Shown: positions 49,265-58,062 of the stretch, piece by piece | Layout of the letters: every line of letters starts with the position of its first letter | Position numbering within the stretch: the stretch's first letter is position 1 | Origin: Flavobacterium rivuli WB 3.3-2 = DSM 21788 | GTDB lineage: Bacteria; Bacteroidota; Bacteroidia; Flavobacteriales; Flavobacteriaceae | DNA: 64,000 nt | Assembly: GCF_000378485.1 (NCBI RefSeq) | Contig: NZ_KB899969.1 | Location: forward strand, 372,001-436,000 | Reading direction: 5' to 3' | Translations under genes and position numbers: made by a program | The notes under the pieces: generated by a model | Database searches by the model: none | Told to the model about the DNA's origin: nothing | The model's input: only the letters and a program-made list of their open reading frames with translations

Positions 49265-51295
49265 ATGACCGATTATCTTATAAAATCTACCACTGCAATG
49301 GTGGTGTTACTGGCCATTTACCACCTGTTTTTAGAAAAGGAAAAAATGCACCGCTTTAACCGTGCTTACCTGCTTTGTGCCCTGGTATTCGCGTTAGCAC
49401 TTCCTTTTATGGCATTTACCATATATAAGGAAGTTGCAGCAGAACCACAGCCGGTTTTTGTTGAGGAGATACCCATGCAGCAACTTAATGTAATGCCGGT
49501 TGAAGAACCTGTAAACTACATACCCTACCTACTTTTAGGGATCTATCTGGCAATAACATTGGTACTCATATTCAGGTTTGTAAATAACCTGTTGCATTTT
49601 AAAAGAACAATAGCTGCAAATGCAACGGTAACGTATAAAAATGCTGTGCTGGTTCTGTTGCCCGGTAAGGTATTGCCGCACACATTTTTGCATTACATCT
49701 TTATTAATAAACAGGAATACGAAGACCGCCTTATAGAAGACGAACTTTTTACCCACGAGCTAACCCATGTAGCCCAGAAACATACGCTCGATATATTATT
49801 TGTAGAAGTACTGTTAACGGCCTTCTGGTTCAACCCGCTGCTGTATTTTTATAAAAAGGCCATAAAGCTTAACCATGAATTCCTGGCCGATGAGGGTGTG
49901 GTATCCCACACGCATAATGTTGTAAATTATCAAAAACTGCTGTTGCAAAAAGCAGTACCGGCTACGCAGTACCACCTTGCCAGCAGCCTGAATTTTAGTG
50001 TAACAAAAAAACGTTTTACCATGATGACAAAAGCCACACCAAAAAGTAAAGCACTCCTGCTTAAGCTTGCTTCGCTGCCTGTTATTGCAGCACTTATTTT
50101 TGCCCTTTGTACAGAAACTGTTGCGCGCTCTAACGAGTACACGGAGGTTGAAGCGGTTGCCGAATATGAGCCACAGCAACAAACTACCACTGTTAAGACA
50201 AGCGACCGGGATAGTTATTATGCAGGTGTAAAAATTGTTGTGCTAAACCATGACAGGATTAAAATAGTAGATAAGTTATATGAACAGCTTACCGAAGAAG
50301 AAAAGGACAAGTACCTTTTTCCTGTGCCTAAACCTGCACAAAACAAACAACCTACAGAAAAACAATTTACAGACTATAAAGACAAAAGTAAATATGCCAT
50401 CTGGATAGATGGGAAGCATGTAGATAATAAAGAACTCAACAATTACAAGCCAGGAGACTTTGCCTATTATCAGGGAAGTTCAGTTTCAAAGAATGCTCGA
50501 AGTAAAGCATTTCCGCAGCCTTACCAGTTTACGTTGTATACCCCGGCTTATTTTGATAAAACACTTAAAAATTCTCATAAAAAATATGGCAGCGACACCT
50601 TTACGGTTGTAATGGGTAAATATACACCTGAAATAAAAACAACGGGGGAAGAGCCAAAAAAACAAATTCAGGATGAAAATTTGATAGCTGTTAAGGCCAT
50701 AGCGCAAAATGACACTGTTAAAAAGACAAGGGAAGAAATGCTACAGGCAGAGCTTGAAAAAAGAAAAGCCGCGATAATGGCTAAAAAAGCTGAAATTGAT
50801 AAGAAGAGAAGTGAAATGATGGCTAAAAGAGATTCTGTTAACGGCTCAAGAACAGAAATAATGGATGACAGCCGCCGTGCAAAAATAGATAGCGAAAGGG
50901 CAAAGAAAGATCAATTAAAAGCTAAAATAATTGCCGAAAGAGAGCTGCCGAAAGTTCCTGCCGTTTATCAGGAAGATAAAATATATTCTGCAGGGCAGGT
51001 TACTGTTCAGCCCGAATATCCCGGAGGTATTCCTGCATTTTATGCAGATATTGCTAAAGAAATAAAAACTCCTGAAGGGCTTAAAGAAACCGCAAGGGTA
51101 TACGTGTCTTTTGTTGTAGAAAAGGATGGAAGCATAAGTACTATAAAGATAATGCGCGAACCCGTAGGCCTTAATTTAGGTACAGAAACGATTATCGCGC
51201 TGACTAAAACAAAAAAATGGCTTCCGGCAACGGTAGAAAATAAGGCTGTTCGTTGCAATTACCATTTGCCCATTAGTTTTACTGCCAAAAAATAA
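49265..51295 (+). CDS. BlaR1-like M56 peptidase fused to a TonB C-terminal domain
   Basis: 676 residues. Residues 1-290 are a close paralogue of the upstream protein (same helices, HELTHV at 164-169). Then ~150 residues similar to its C-terminal part, a charged, coiled-coil-like stretch (about 480-570, RKAAIMAKKAEIDKKRSEMM), and a TonB C-terminal domain (about 580-676: PEYPGGIPAFYADIAKEIK, ARVYVSFVVEKDG, final LPISFTAKK). Probably senses or pulls on an outer-membrane partner through the TonB domain. Spacing to the previous gene is 68 bases; same operon. Confidence 0.9.
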   Translation: MTDYLIKSTTAMVVLLAIYHLFLEKEKMHRFNRAYLLCALVFALALPFMAFTIYKEVAAEPQPVFVEEIPMQQLNVMPVEEPVNYIPYLLLGIYLAITLVLIFRFVNNLLHFKRTIAANATVTYKNAVLVLLPGKVLPHTFLHYIFINKQEYEDRLIEDELFTHELTHVAQKHTLDILFVEVLLTAFWFNPLLYFYKKAIKLNHEFLADEGVVSHTHNVVNYQKLLLQKAVPATQYHLASSLNFSVTKKRFTMMTKATPKSKALLLKLASLPVIAALIFALCTETVARSNEYTEVEAVAEYEPQQQTTTVKTSDRDSYYAGVKIVVLNHDRIKIVDKLYEQLTEEEKDKYLFPVPKPAQNKQPTEKQFTDYKDKSKYAIWIDGKHVDNKELNNYKPGDFAYYQGSSVSKNARSKAFPQPYQFTLYTPAYFDKTLKNSHKKYGSDTFTVVMGKYTPEIKTTGEEPKKQIQDENLIAVKAIAQNDTVKKTREEMLQAELEKRKAAIMAKKAEIDKKRSEMMAKRDSVNGSRTEIMDDSRRAKIDSERAKKDQLKAKIIAERELPKVPAVYQEDKIYSAGQVTVQPEYPGGIPAFYADIAKEIKTPEGLKETARVYVSFVVEKDGSISTIKIMREPVGLNLGTETIIALTKTKKWLPATVENKAVRCNYHLPISFTAKK

Positions 51296-51319
51296 ATTTG
51301 AGTTACTTTAGTTAGAAGA

Positions 51320-51347
51320 TTTCCGCCCACCGTGGCGGATTTTTTTT
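51320..51347 (+). terminator. Rho-independent terminator of the blaI operon
   Basis: TCCGCC (51322-51327) pairs with GGCGGA (51334-51339), followed by eight T's. Confidence 0.85.
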
Positions 51348-51397
51348 GTAAATCAAAACATGCCAGCCCGTTAACAACATTGTATTAAAAAAGGCGT

Positions 51398-51407
51398 TAC
51401 ATTTGTA
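51398..51407 (+). promoter_or_regulatory. TACATTTGTA site upstream of the DUF4407 gene
   Basis: The same 10-base core as blaI operator 1 and also a perfect -7 box (TACATTTG), 83 bases before the ATG at 51490. It lacks the outer arms of operator 1. Either plain promoter or a weak BlaI site. Confidence 0.4.
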
Positions 51408-51489
51408 GCCGCTGTATTAATCACACAGTTGTTATTATTAACCTGCTTTTGCAGCAGGCACATCAATCATCACATCAAAAACGAATACC

Positions 51490-52590
51490 ATGCTGAAACA
51501 ATTTTTTATTACCTGCTCCGGGGCAGATAAAACCATTATTTACTCCTGCTCTAACGGCGAGCAAAACAAGTATGCCGGTATAGGTGCTACTGTTTTTTTT
51601 ACCGCACTCCTTGCCTGGATAGCGGCCTCTTATGCACTTTATACGGTTTTTGATAGTATATATACCGCCACATTCTTTGGGCTTATATGGGGGCTGCTTA
51701 TTTTTAACCTCGACCGTTTTATAGTATCTACCATTCGCAAGCGCGACCGCTTTGGGCAGGAATTTTTGCAGGCTACACCACGTATTATACTGGCCATAAT
51801 TATTGCCATTGTAATTTCTAAACCGTTAGAAATTAAGATTTTTGAAAAAGAGATTAACGCGGTTTTGCTTAAAGAAAAAAATGCTATGGCAATTGCCAAT
51901 AAAAAAGAGGTGGCAAACTTTTTTCAGGGCGACCTTGACAAGAACAAGGCGCAAACGGATAGTTTAAAATCGGACATCGTTAAAAAAGAGAAAGAGGTTA
52001 ACGATTTGTACGCCACTTATATTACCGAAGCAGAAGGTACTAAAGGTACCCTTAAAATGGGTAAAGGCCCTGTGTATAATGAGAAACGACAAAAGCATGA
52101 TGCTGCCCTTAAAGAGTTGGATGCGTTGCGCAAAGCTAATCTTGCAAAGATTGCCGAAAAAGAAAAGCTGGGTACTACCCTGCAAGCCAGCCTTGACAAG
52201 AAGGTTGCCGATACGCAACCTGTTATTGATGGGTTCGACGGACTTATGGCGCGTATTAATGCGCTCAATAAATTGCCGTTTTTGCCTTCGCTGTTTATAA
52301 TGCTTCTTTTTCTTGCTATAGAAACATCTCCCATTATTGCTAAGCTACTTTCTCCTAAAGGGGAGTATGATTTTAAGATAGAAGATGGCGAAGCCGGAAT
52401 ACGCACAAACCTTGCTCAGAGCAACCACCAGCGCGAACTTATGCGCACTACAGATGCCGGCATTTATGATGATGTGTATGCCGAAATAAGAAACGACCGT
52501 GAACTATACAATTATAAGAAAAAGAAAGCGATCGAGCTTTTAGAGCTGCAAGCCGACCGCTTTAGCGAAAAGCAAAAGGGTGCCATGTAA
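51490..52590 (+). CDS. DUF4407 membrane protein
   Basis: 366 residues. Helices at about 28-50, 53-72 and 90-112 with the DUF4407 pattern ATFFGLIWGLLIFNLDRFIVST, a long coiled coil (about 135-255), a fourth helix (about 268-287, PSLFIMLLFLAIETSPI) and a charged tail. Predicted inner-membrane protein with a large coiled-coil segment. Found widely in Bacteroidota; function unknown. Monocistronic after the blaI operon terminator. Confidence 0.85.
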   Translation: MLKQFFITCSGADKTIIYSCSNGEQNKYAGIGATVFFTALLAWIAASYALYTVFDSIYTATFFGLIWGLLIFNLDRFIVSTIRKRDRFGQEFLQATPRIILAIIIAIVISKPLEIKIFEKEINAVLLKEKNAMAIANKKEVANFFQGDLDKNKAQTDSLKSDIVKKEKEVNDLYATYITEAEGTKGTLKMGKGPVYNEKRQKHDAALKELDALRKANLAKIAEKEKLGTTLQASLDKKVADTQPVIDGFDGLMARINALNKLPFLPSLFIMLLFLAIETSPIIAKLLSPKGEYDFKIEDGEAGIRTNLAQSNHQRELMRTTDAGIYDDVYAEIRNDRELYNYKKKKAIELLELQADRFSEKQKGAM

Positions 52591-53425
52591 TTGCTGTTTT
52601 TGCTCAGCAGTATTTATTACAGAGTTAAAATAAAGATAGTGTGTAGCAATTTAATGTTGCGTATGACAAAATAAGTGTGATTTTTACGCTTTTTTCTTAT
52701 CTCTTTTCAGATTTATATAACAAGCTTTTGTGTGAGGAAATAATTTAATTTCTTTGTCTTTAGTCAATACGTTGTTTGTTAGTGTTTTATGTATTTTCGT
52801 TTAATAGGTGTGGCATATTAATATAACGAAAATTGCCTCTTTAGTTATCTTTTATAATTGAACATCCTGATTTAAAAACGTAGCAACTTTAAGGTTAAGA
52901 AAAGGTTTCTTAAAACTTTTTTCTGCCATTTAATTTATTGCTTCCTATGTGTACAATAAACCGCGCTTTTTAAATTTAAAGTATGTTAGTTTGACCATAA
53001 GAATGGGTAACTAAAACGTTTTTCGCTCATAAATTTGTAGTATTATTATTACAATAATTATATTTTGTATTTAAATTCCTGCCAAAAAAAGCATAGTTTT
53101 AATTAAATTGAGGCTATTTATGGGTAGTGTACAATAAATAAGTGTGATTTGTGTTATTTATAGGAATGTATATTAATTTCAAATAATTATTAATGAATAG
53201 TAGGTTTGAGTTGCTAAAAATTGATTTTGTTTAAGTAAATGCCTGCAATGGGATGTTTCCGTGCCATTATTGTTGGGATAAATTATTGTTAAGAATTGAT
53301 AAAAAAAATCATTTTATTTTTTTTTACCACCTAATAATATAAATTTGCCAATCTTATGCCGAATAAATTATATCAATAAGAAACTATTATTATTAAAAAA
53401 TCAGAAAACTAAATTTTTAAAAAAA
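52591..53425. other. Long AT-rich intergenic region before exbB
   Basis: No gene seen in 835 bases. Contents: a small perfect stem TTAAGAAA/TTTCTTAA (52895-52913) followed by a T-rich run; a 12-base word GTGTACAATAAA at about 52950 and again at about 53128; the phrase AATAAGTGTGATTT at about 52670 and 53140; and the exbB promoter -7 box TAAATTTG at 53340-53347. Confidence 0.5.
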
Positions 53426-54259
53426 ATGGCAAACGCATCTATTCAAAAGGTTGAAAAAAAGGAAGGTTCTAAAGGGTCTAATATATTTGCAGGTCTTGCA
53501 ATTGTTGTATGTCTTCTTGTAGGTGTCCTTGTATGGAAGTTTATAATGGGTAGCCCATCTAACTTTGAAGGTGGAACTACAGAGGGGCATCCACTTGGAT
53601 TTTTAGGTACTGTTTACAAAGGGGGAGTTATCGTTGCTGTGCTTCTTGGTTTATTAATGATGGCACTTGTATTCTCTATAGAGAGGTTCATGGTAATATC
53701 TAAAGCTGCCGGTAAAGGTAACGTAGAGGCTTTTATTGCTAAAGTACAGGCGCAAATTAAAGGTGGTAACATTAACGAGGCTATGGCTGAGTGCGACAAA
53801 CAACAAGGTATTGTTGCTAACGTTGTAAAAGCAGGCCTTTTAAAATATGAAGAAGTAAAACGCGAAGGTTTTGACAGCGAAAGAGCAGAAGCTGCAATTC
53901 AGCAGGAGCTTGAAGAGGCTACGTCTCTTGAAATGCCAATGCTTGAGAAAAACCTTGTAATCCTTTCTACACTTGTATCTATTGGTACACTTGTTGGTCT
54001 ACTTGGTACAGTATCTGGTATGATCAAGGCGTTCTCTGCGATGGGTGCTGGTTCTACTCCAGATTCAGCTCAGCTTGCCGTAGGTATCTCTGAGGCACTT
54101 ATTAATACTGCTACAGGTATTGGTACATCTACAGTATCAATTATTGCTTACAACCTTTTCACTACTAAAATTGACAAACTTACTTACGCTATTGATGAGG
54201 CAGGTTTCACAATTGCTCAAACTTACAGAAGGTTTAGAGCTCGTGCAAACAACGCATAA
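53426..54259 (+). CDS. exbB: ExbB / TolQ / MotA-type proton channel protein
   Basis: 277 residues from the ATG at 53426 (MANASIQKVEKK); the upstream ATG at 53345 sits inside the promoter. Three membrane helices (about 23-43, 68-88, 190-210 and the following 235-255 hairpin) and the family motif around ERFMVISKA, then LVGLLGTVSGMIKAF and TATGIGTSTVSIIAYN. With ExbD and TonB it turns proton flow into force on outer-membrane receptors. First gene of a seven- or eight-gene operon. Confidence 0.93.
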   Translation: MANASIQKVEKKEGSKGSNIFAGLAIVVCLLVGVLVWKFIMGSPSNFEGGTTEGHPLGFLGTVYKGGVIVAVLLGLLMMALVFSIERFMVISKAAGKGNVEAFIAKVQAQIKGGNINEAMAECDKQQGIVANVVKAGLLKYEEVKREGFDSERAEAAIQQELEEATSLEMPMLEKNLVILSTLVSIGTLVGLLGTVSGMIKAFSAMGAGSTPDSAQLAVGISEALINTATGIGTSTVSIIAYNLFTTKIDKLTYAIDEAGFTIAQTYRRFRARANNA

Positions 54260-54349
54260 TTAGATAGTTAAAGTTTAAAATAATAAGGCAGGAAAGCGTA
54301 TCTTTAATGGTGCGCTTTTCAGGGTGCCTTGGCTAAATAAAATATAATA

Positions 54350-55009
54350 ATGGCTAAACATAAAATATCCAGGAAAAGTACAAGGATAGACATGACCGCA
54401 ATGTGCGACGTGGCATTTCTTTTGTTATCTTTCTTTGTTATGACTGCTACTGCAAAACAGCCGGAACCAAAACCGGTTGATACGCCGGCATCTACTATTA
54501 TTGATAAGCTGCCCGAAGAAGGTGTGGCTACCATTACAGTAGGAGATAAGCAGGTGTTTTTTACCATACCAAGAGCTTCGCGCAGGGGAACACTTGAGCG
54601 TATAAGCCAGGAAAAAGGTCTTACTTTTACAGAAAAAGAATATAAGGCTTTTGAAGGTATGGATGGTTTTGGAGTGCCTTTAAACCAGTTGAAGAGTTTG
54701 TTATCTAAGTCTTCTGCTGTAAGAAACGCTCCGGGTGTCCAGATAGGTATTCCTTACGATACTATTAACGACCAGTTGTCTGACTGGGTTAAACTTGCAA
54801 GGGAAGCGCATAAAGCAATTTATGAAGACCAACTGCAAACAGGTAAAATTAATACTGAAGAGTTTGGTAAAAAAGCAGATCTTGGTATCGCTATCAAAGG
54901 TGATGCTAAAGAAGATTTTATGACCGTAAAAAGAATTATTGATATTTTGCAGGAGCAGAAAAAAAATAGATTCTTTTTAATTACAGGTTTACGTAACAAA
55001 GATTTTTAA
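54350..55009 (+). CDS. exbD: ExbD/TolR family protein, copy 1
   Basis: 219 residues: single N-terminal helix with the proton-pathway Asp in the segment RIDMTAMCDVAFLLLSFFVMT, followed by a periplasmic domain larger than usual (about 40-219). Partner of ExbB. Two ExbD genes in tandem are normal in Bacteroidota. Confidence 0.92.
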   Translation: MAKHKISRKSTRIDMTAMCDVAFLLLSFFVMTATAKQPEPKPVDTPASTIIDKLPEEGVATITVGDKQVFFTIPRASRRGTLERISQEKGLTFTEKEYKAFEGMDGFGVPLNQLKSLLSKSSAVRNAPGVQIGIPYDTINDQLSDWVKLAREAHKAIYEDQLQTGKINTEEFGKKADLGIAIKGDAKEDFMTVKRIIDILQEQKKNRFFLITGLRNKDF

Positions 55010-55028
55010 TATTATAAAATAATATAAA

Positions 55029-55580
55029 ATGGCAGAATTAAATACCGGCGGCGGCAGTGGCGACGGCAAGAAAGTAAGAAGTAAAAAATCAAATCCCGGG
55101 GTTGACCTTACCGCGATGGTAGATTTAGCTTTCCTTCTTATTACTTTCTTTATGCTTACCACTACGCTGTCTAAACCACAGTCTATGCCTCTGGCTATGC
55201 CGGATAAAAACCCCAAAGATCAGGTTATAGATAGGACTCCTATCCCTGAAGACAGGATGATGACAATTCTTATAGGTAAGGATAATAAGATACTTTGGTA
55301 TATGGGTATACTTAAAACGCCAAGGATTCAGCCTACAGAAGCTGCCTTTGGTAAAGATGGAATTAGAAGGGAAATCCTTAAAAATACCGCCTACGCTAAG
55401 AAATTTACTGATAAGGCTGACGAAGGGCTTATTGTAAACATTAAGGCAAGTGATGCTGCAAGCTATAAAAACCTTGTAGACATCCTTGATGAGATGGCTA
55501 TAAATAAAGTACAGCTTTATGCTATAGGCGATATCACTCCGGAAGAAGTTACTCTATTAAAAGACAAAGGTTTATATTAA
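55029..55580 (+). CDS. exbD: ExbD/TolR family protein, copy 2
   Basis: 183 residues with a Gly-rich N-terminus, then GVDLTAMVDLAFLLITFFMLTT with the conserved Asp, and a C-terminal ExbD domain. Starts 19 bases after copy 1. Likely forms the periplasmic gate together with copy 1. Confidence 0.92.
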   Translation: MAELNTGGGSGDGKKVRSKKSNPGVDLTAMVDLAFLLITFFMLTTTLSKPQSMPLAMPDKNPKDQVIDRTPIPEDRMMTILIGKDNKILWYMGILKTPRIQPTEAAFGKDGIRREILKNTAYAKKFTDKADEGLIVNIKASDAASYKNLVDILDEMAINKVQLYAIGDITPEEVTLLKDKGLY

Positions 55581-55612
55581 GCTTTGGCTATTAACTATAA
55601 AATATAAATTAT

Positions 55613-56437
55613 ATGTCAAGTATATTTAACAAACAATGGATAGACCTTGTTTTTGAGGGGCGCAATAAAAGTTATGGCGCTTATCAGCTAAGGTCAGAAA
55701 ATCCAAAAACTACTACAGTAGCCATTATCCTTGGTACATTACTTTTTGCAGGTGCTATTGGTGCTCCTGTAATTATCAGTAACATGAAATCAGGCGATGA
55801 TACTGCTGATACAGAAAAAGTAGAAGTTATAGAAGTGGTTGATATACCGGAGCCTCCTGTTGAGGCTGCGTTACCGCCACCACCGCCACCGGTTGAGGCT
55901 TACCAGGCACCAAAATCGATAGTTGAAGAGGTTAAATTTAAGCCTCTTGAAGCAGCAAAGAAAGAAGATGTGCCGGAAGATCCTCCTAAAGTGGAGCAGT
56001 TTAAAGATGCCGATCCAAGTTCTCGTAACGCAGAGGCAAGCCCTACAGGTGATATTAACATTGCCAAACCATCTGGTGACCTTGATAAAGGTGTAGAGCC
56101 TGTAGATAATAGTAATACAATTTATAATTCGGCAGGACTACAGGTTCAGCCAGAATTCCCTGGTGGTATTGCAGCTTTCTATACGTATGTAAACAAGAAC
56201 TTCAGGATTCCGGAGCTTGACCAGGACATGACAGCAAGGATATATGTATCTTTCGTTGTAGAAAAAGATGGTACGCTTACGGCTATTAAAGTACTTAGGG
56301 ATCCGGGTTACGGATTAGGTAAAGAAGCAGAACGAGTATTAAAATCGTTAAAAACTAAATGGTCTCCGGGTATCCAGAACGGTAAACCGGTAAGGGCTTC
56401 TTATAACCTTCCTATTACGATTAATATAAAATCTTAA
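55613..56437 (+). CDS. tonB: Energy transducer TonB
   Basis: 274 residues: N-terminal FEGRNKSYGAYQLRS (Bacteroidota TonB signature), one membrane helix (about 36-56), a proline-rich stretch (about 75-105, PEPPVEAALPPPPPPVEAY), an acidic/basic linker, and a C-terminal TonB domain (about 185-274: PEFPGGIAAFYTYVNKNFRIP, ARIYVSFVVEKDGT, LPITINIKS). Connects the ExbBD motor to TonB-dependent receptors such as the one at 14017-16506. Confidence 0.94.
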   Translation: MSSIFNKQWIDLVFEGRNKSYGAYQLRSENPKTTTVAIILGTLLFAGAIGAPVIISNMKSGDDTADTEKVEVIEVVDIPEPPVEAALPPPPPPVEAYQAPKSIVEEVKFKPLEAAKKEDVPEDPPKVEQFKDADPSSRNAEASPTGDINIAKPSGDLDKGVEPVDNSNTIYNSAGLQVQPEFPGGIAAFYTYVNKNFRIPELDQDMTARIYVSFVVEKDGTLTAIKVLRDPGYGLGKEAERVLKSLKTKWSPGIQNGKPVRASYNLPITINIKS

Positions 56438-56452
56438 TTAAAATATTTAGCG

Positions 56453-56686
56453 ATGGTTACTGGAAGAAGGTCCCGCTACGAAACACAGAAATCGCCTTTA
56501 CAGCGATTTCTGTTCGTTTTAGGCATAGTGTTCTTTATGTTGTACTTTGCTTTTGGTTTTATGCTCATATTTACTAATAAGGTTCCTATTAACATTACTT
56601 ACAACGGCAGGGTAACACTTGGCATACTGGTAATAATTTATGGAGCGTTTAGGGCTATACGACTTTTACAAAGCAGCAGGCAATGA
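56453..56686 (+). CDS. Small two-helix membrane protein
   Basis: 77 residues with two membrane helices (about 19-40 and 53-68) and a basic N-terminus. I recognise no named family. Inside the exb/ton operon (15 bases after tonB, 4-base ATGA overlap with the next gene), so expressed with it and perhaps part of the complex. Confidence 0.7.
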   Translation: MVTGRRSRYETQKSPLQRFLFVLGIVFFMLYFAFGFMLIFTNKVPINITYNGRVTLGILVIIYGAFRAIRLLQSSRQ

Positions 56687-57099
56687 AAATACTAATACTT
56701 ACGTTAATTACGGTATTGTTTACACTTAGTGCTAAAGCACAAGGGCAAACCCCTGCGCTTCCTTCTTTTACAGAGCAGGAAACTCCGGGTTGGGCGGTTG
56801 AAACAGATATAAAGCCTGAATTTCCCGGTGGTGTAAATGCATTTTACGGCTTTATAAACAAACGCTACAGGTTACCTAAGGTTAAAGACAGTATGACTGC
56901 CAGGGTTTATGTAAGCTTTGTTGTAGAAAAAGATGGCAGCATGAGTAATTACCATATATTAAACGACCCAGGTTATGGTATGGCCGACGAACTAATCAGG
57001 GTTTTAAAAACGATTAAAGAAAAATGGTCTCCCGGTGTTATTGATGGCAAACCTGTAAGGGCGTCATATAAGTTACCGCTGACTTTAAATATTAAGTAA
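56683..57099 (+). CDS. Secreted stand-alone TonB C-terminal domain protein
   Basis: 138 residues: signal peptide (1-19, LSAKAQ) and, after a short linker, only a TonB C-terminal domain (about 43-138: PEFPGGVNAFYGFINKRYRLP, ARVYVSFVVEKDGS, LKTIKEKWSPGV, LPLTLNIK). It lacks the cytoplasmic/membrane part of TonB, so it cannot be driven by ExbBD directly. Closely similar to the CTD of the tonB product two genes upstream, so likely a duplication. May compete for or bridge TonB boxes (inference). Confidence 0.85.
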   Translation: MKILILTLITVLFTLSAKAQGQTPALPSFTEQETPGWAVETDIKPEFPGGVNAFYGFINKRYRLPKVKDSMTARVYVSFVVEKDGSMSNYHILNDPGYGMADELIRVLKTIKEKWSPGVIDGKPVRASYKLPLTLNIK

Positions 57100-58029
57100 A
57101 TGAAATATACGTATGCCTTATTAGCGATAGCTATAATAAGTTCGGGCGTGTTTTTTGCATGCAAAAATGATACAGCATCTAAAATAGAAGTTGCAGATGA
57201 AACAACTATTGCGGGTAACCTTAACCTGCAGGTAGATGCTACCGTACAGCCCATTGTAGAAGATGTGCTTGCCGTGTTTAAAAGTGTTTACCCTAAGGCA
57301 CACATACTGCAGGTTAACCGTAGCGAGAGCGATATTGTAAATGCCATAATGCGCGATTCGAGTGCTGTTGTAGTGCTTACAAGGGAACTTGCAGAAAATG
57401 AAAAGGCGCATTTTGATAAATTCAACATCAAGCCGCGCATTACCCATTTTGCTACTGACGCTCTTGCATTAATCACTAATAAATCAACTACTGACACTGT
57501 TGTTAACCTTGAAGATGTTTATAAGGTTATGCGCGGCGAAGAGGCTGCCACAGTAAAGAAACTGGTGTTTGATAACCCTAATTCGAGTGCCCTGCAAATG
57601 TTAATGAAAAATGCTGGGGTTACAAAAATTCCTGCAAATGCCGTATATTCGCTTAACAACACCCAGGAAGTAATTAAATTTGTTTTACAAAATGCTGGTA
57701 CTATTGGGGTTGTTGGTGTAAACTGGCTGGTACAGCCTCCACAGGAACTTGTAGAGGATGTGGCTAATTTAACGGTTCTTGGTGTAGATAATGTTAAAAT
57801 TAACAAGGGCAGAAAAAAATATTTTAAGCCTTCGCAAAGCAATATATCTACGGGTTTTTATCCGCTTACCCGTAAGTTGTATTTGTTAAATTACCAGGGC
57901 AGGCCGGGCTTAGGCATGGGTTTTGCAAATTATATAAATGCACCGGAAGGGCAAAGGATAATTCTAAAATCCGGATTGCTGCCGGTAGAGATCCCGCCAA
58001 GGGAAATCGAAGTACGTAATGAATTATAA
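57100..58029 (+). CDS. PstS-like substrate-binding lipoprotein
   Basis: 309 residues, lipoprotein signal with Cys21 (VFFAC). Periplasmic binding-protein fold of the PBP-like/PstS type: the region around DALALITNKSTTDTVVNLEDVYKVMRG is typical of phosphate-binding relatives. No transporter genes are nearby; in Bacteroidota this gene is regularly part of the exb/ton operon. It begins directly after the previous stop. Ligand unknown. Confidence 0.8.
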   Translation: MKYTYALLAIAIISSGVFFACKNDTASKIEVADETTIAGNLNLQVDATVQPIVEDVLAVFKSVYPKAHILQVNRSESDIVNAIMRDSSAVVVLTRELAENEKAHFDKFNIKPRITHFATDALALITNKSTTDTVVNLEDVYKVMRGEEAATVKKLVFDNPNSSALQMLMKNAGVTKIPANAVYSLNNTQEVIKFVLQNAGTIGVVGVNWLVQPPQELVEDVANLTVLGVDNVKINKGRKKYFKPSQSNISTGFYPLTRKLYLLNYQGRPGLGMGFANYINAPEGQRIILKSGLLPVEIPPREIEVRNEL

Positions 58030-58062
58030 AATAACTACTAAATATTAAAGGAGAAATTAAAG

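Noticed and set aside
47733..51295. Beta-lactam resistance operon
   Set aside because: BlaI and M56 proteins are present, but there is no beta-lactamase and neither sensor has a penicillin-binding domain.
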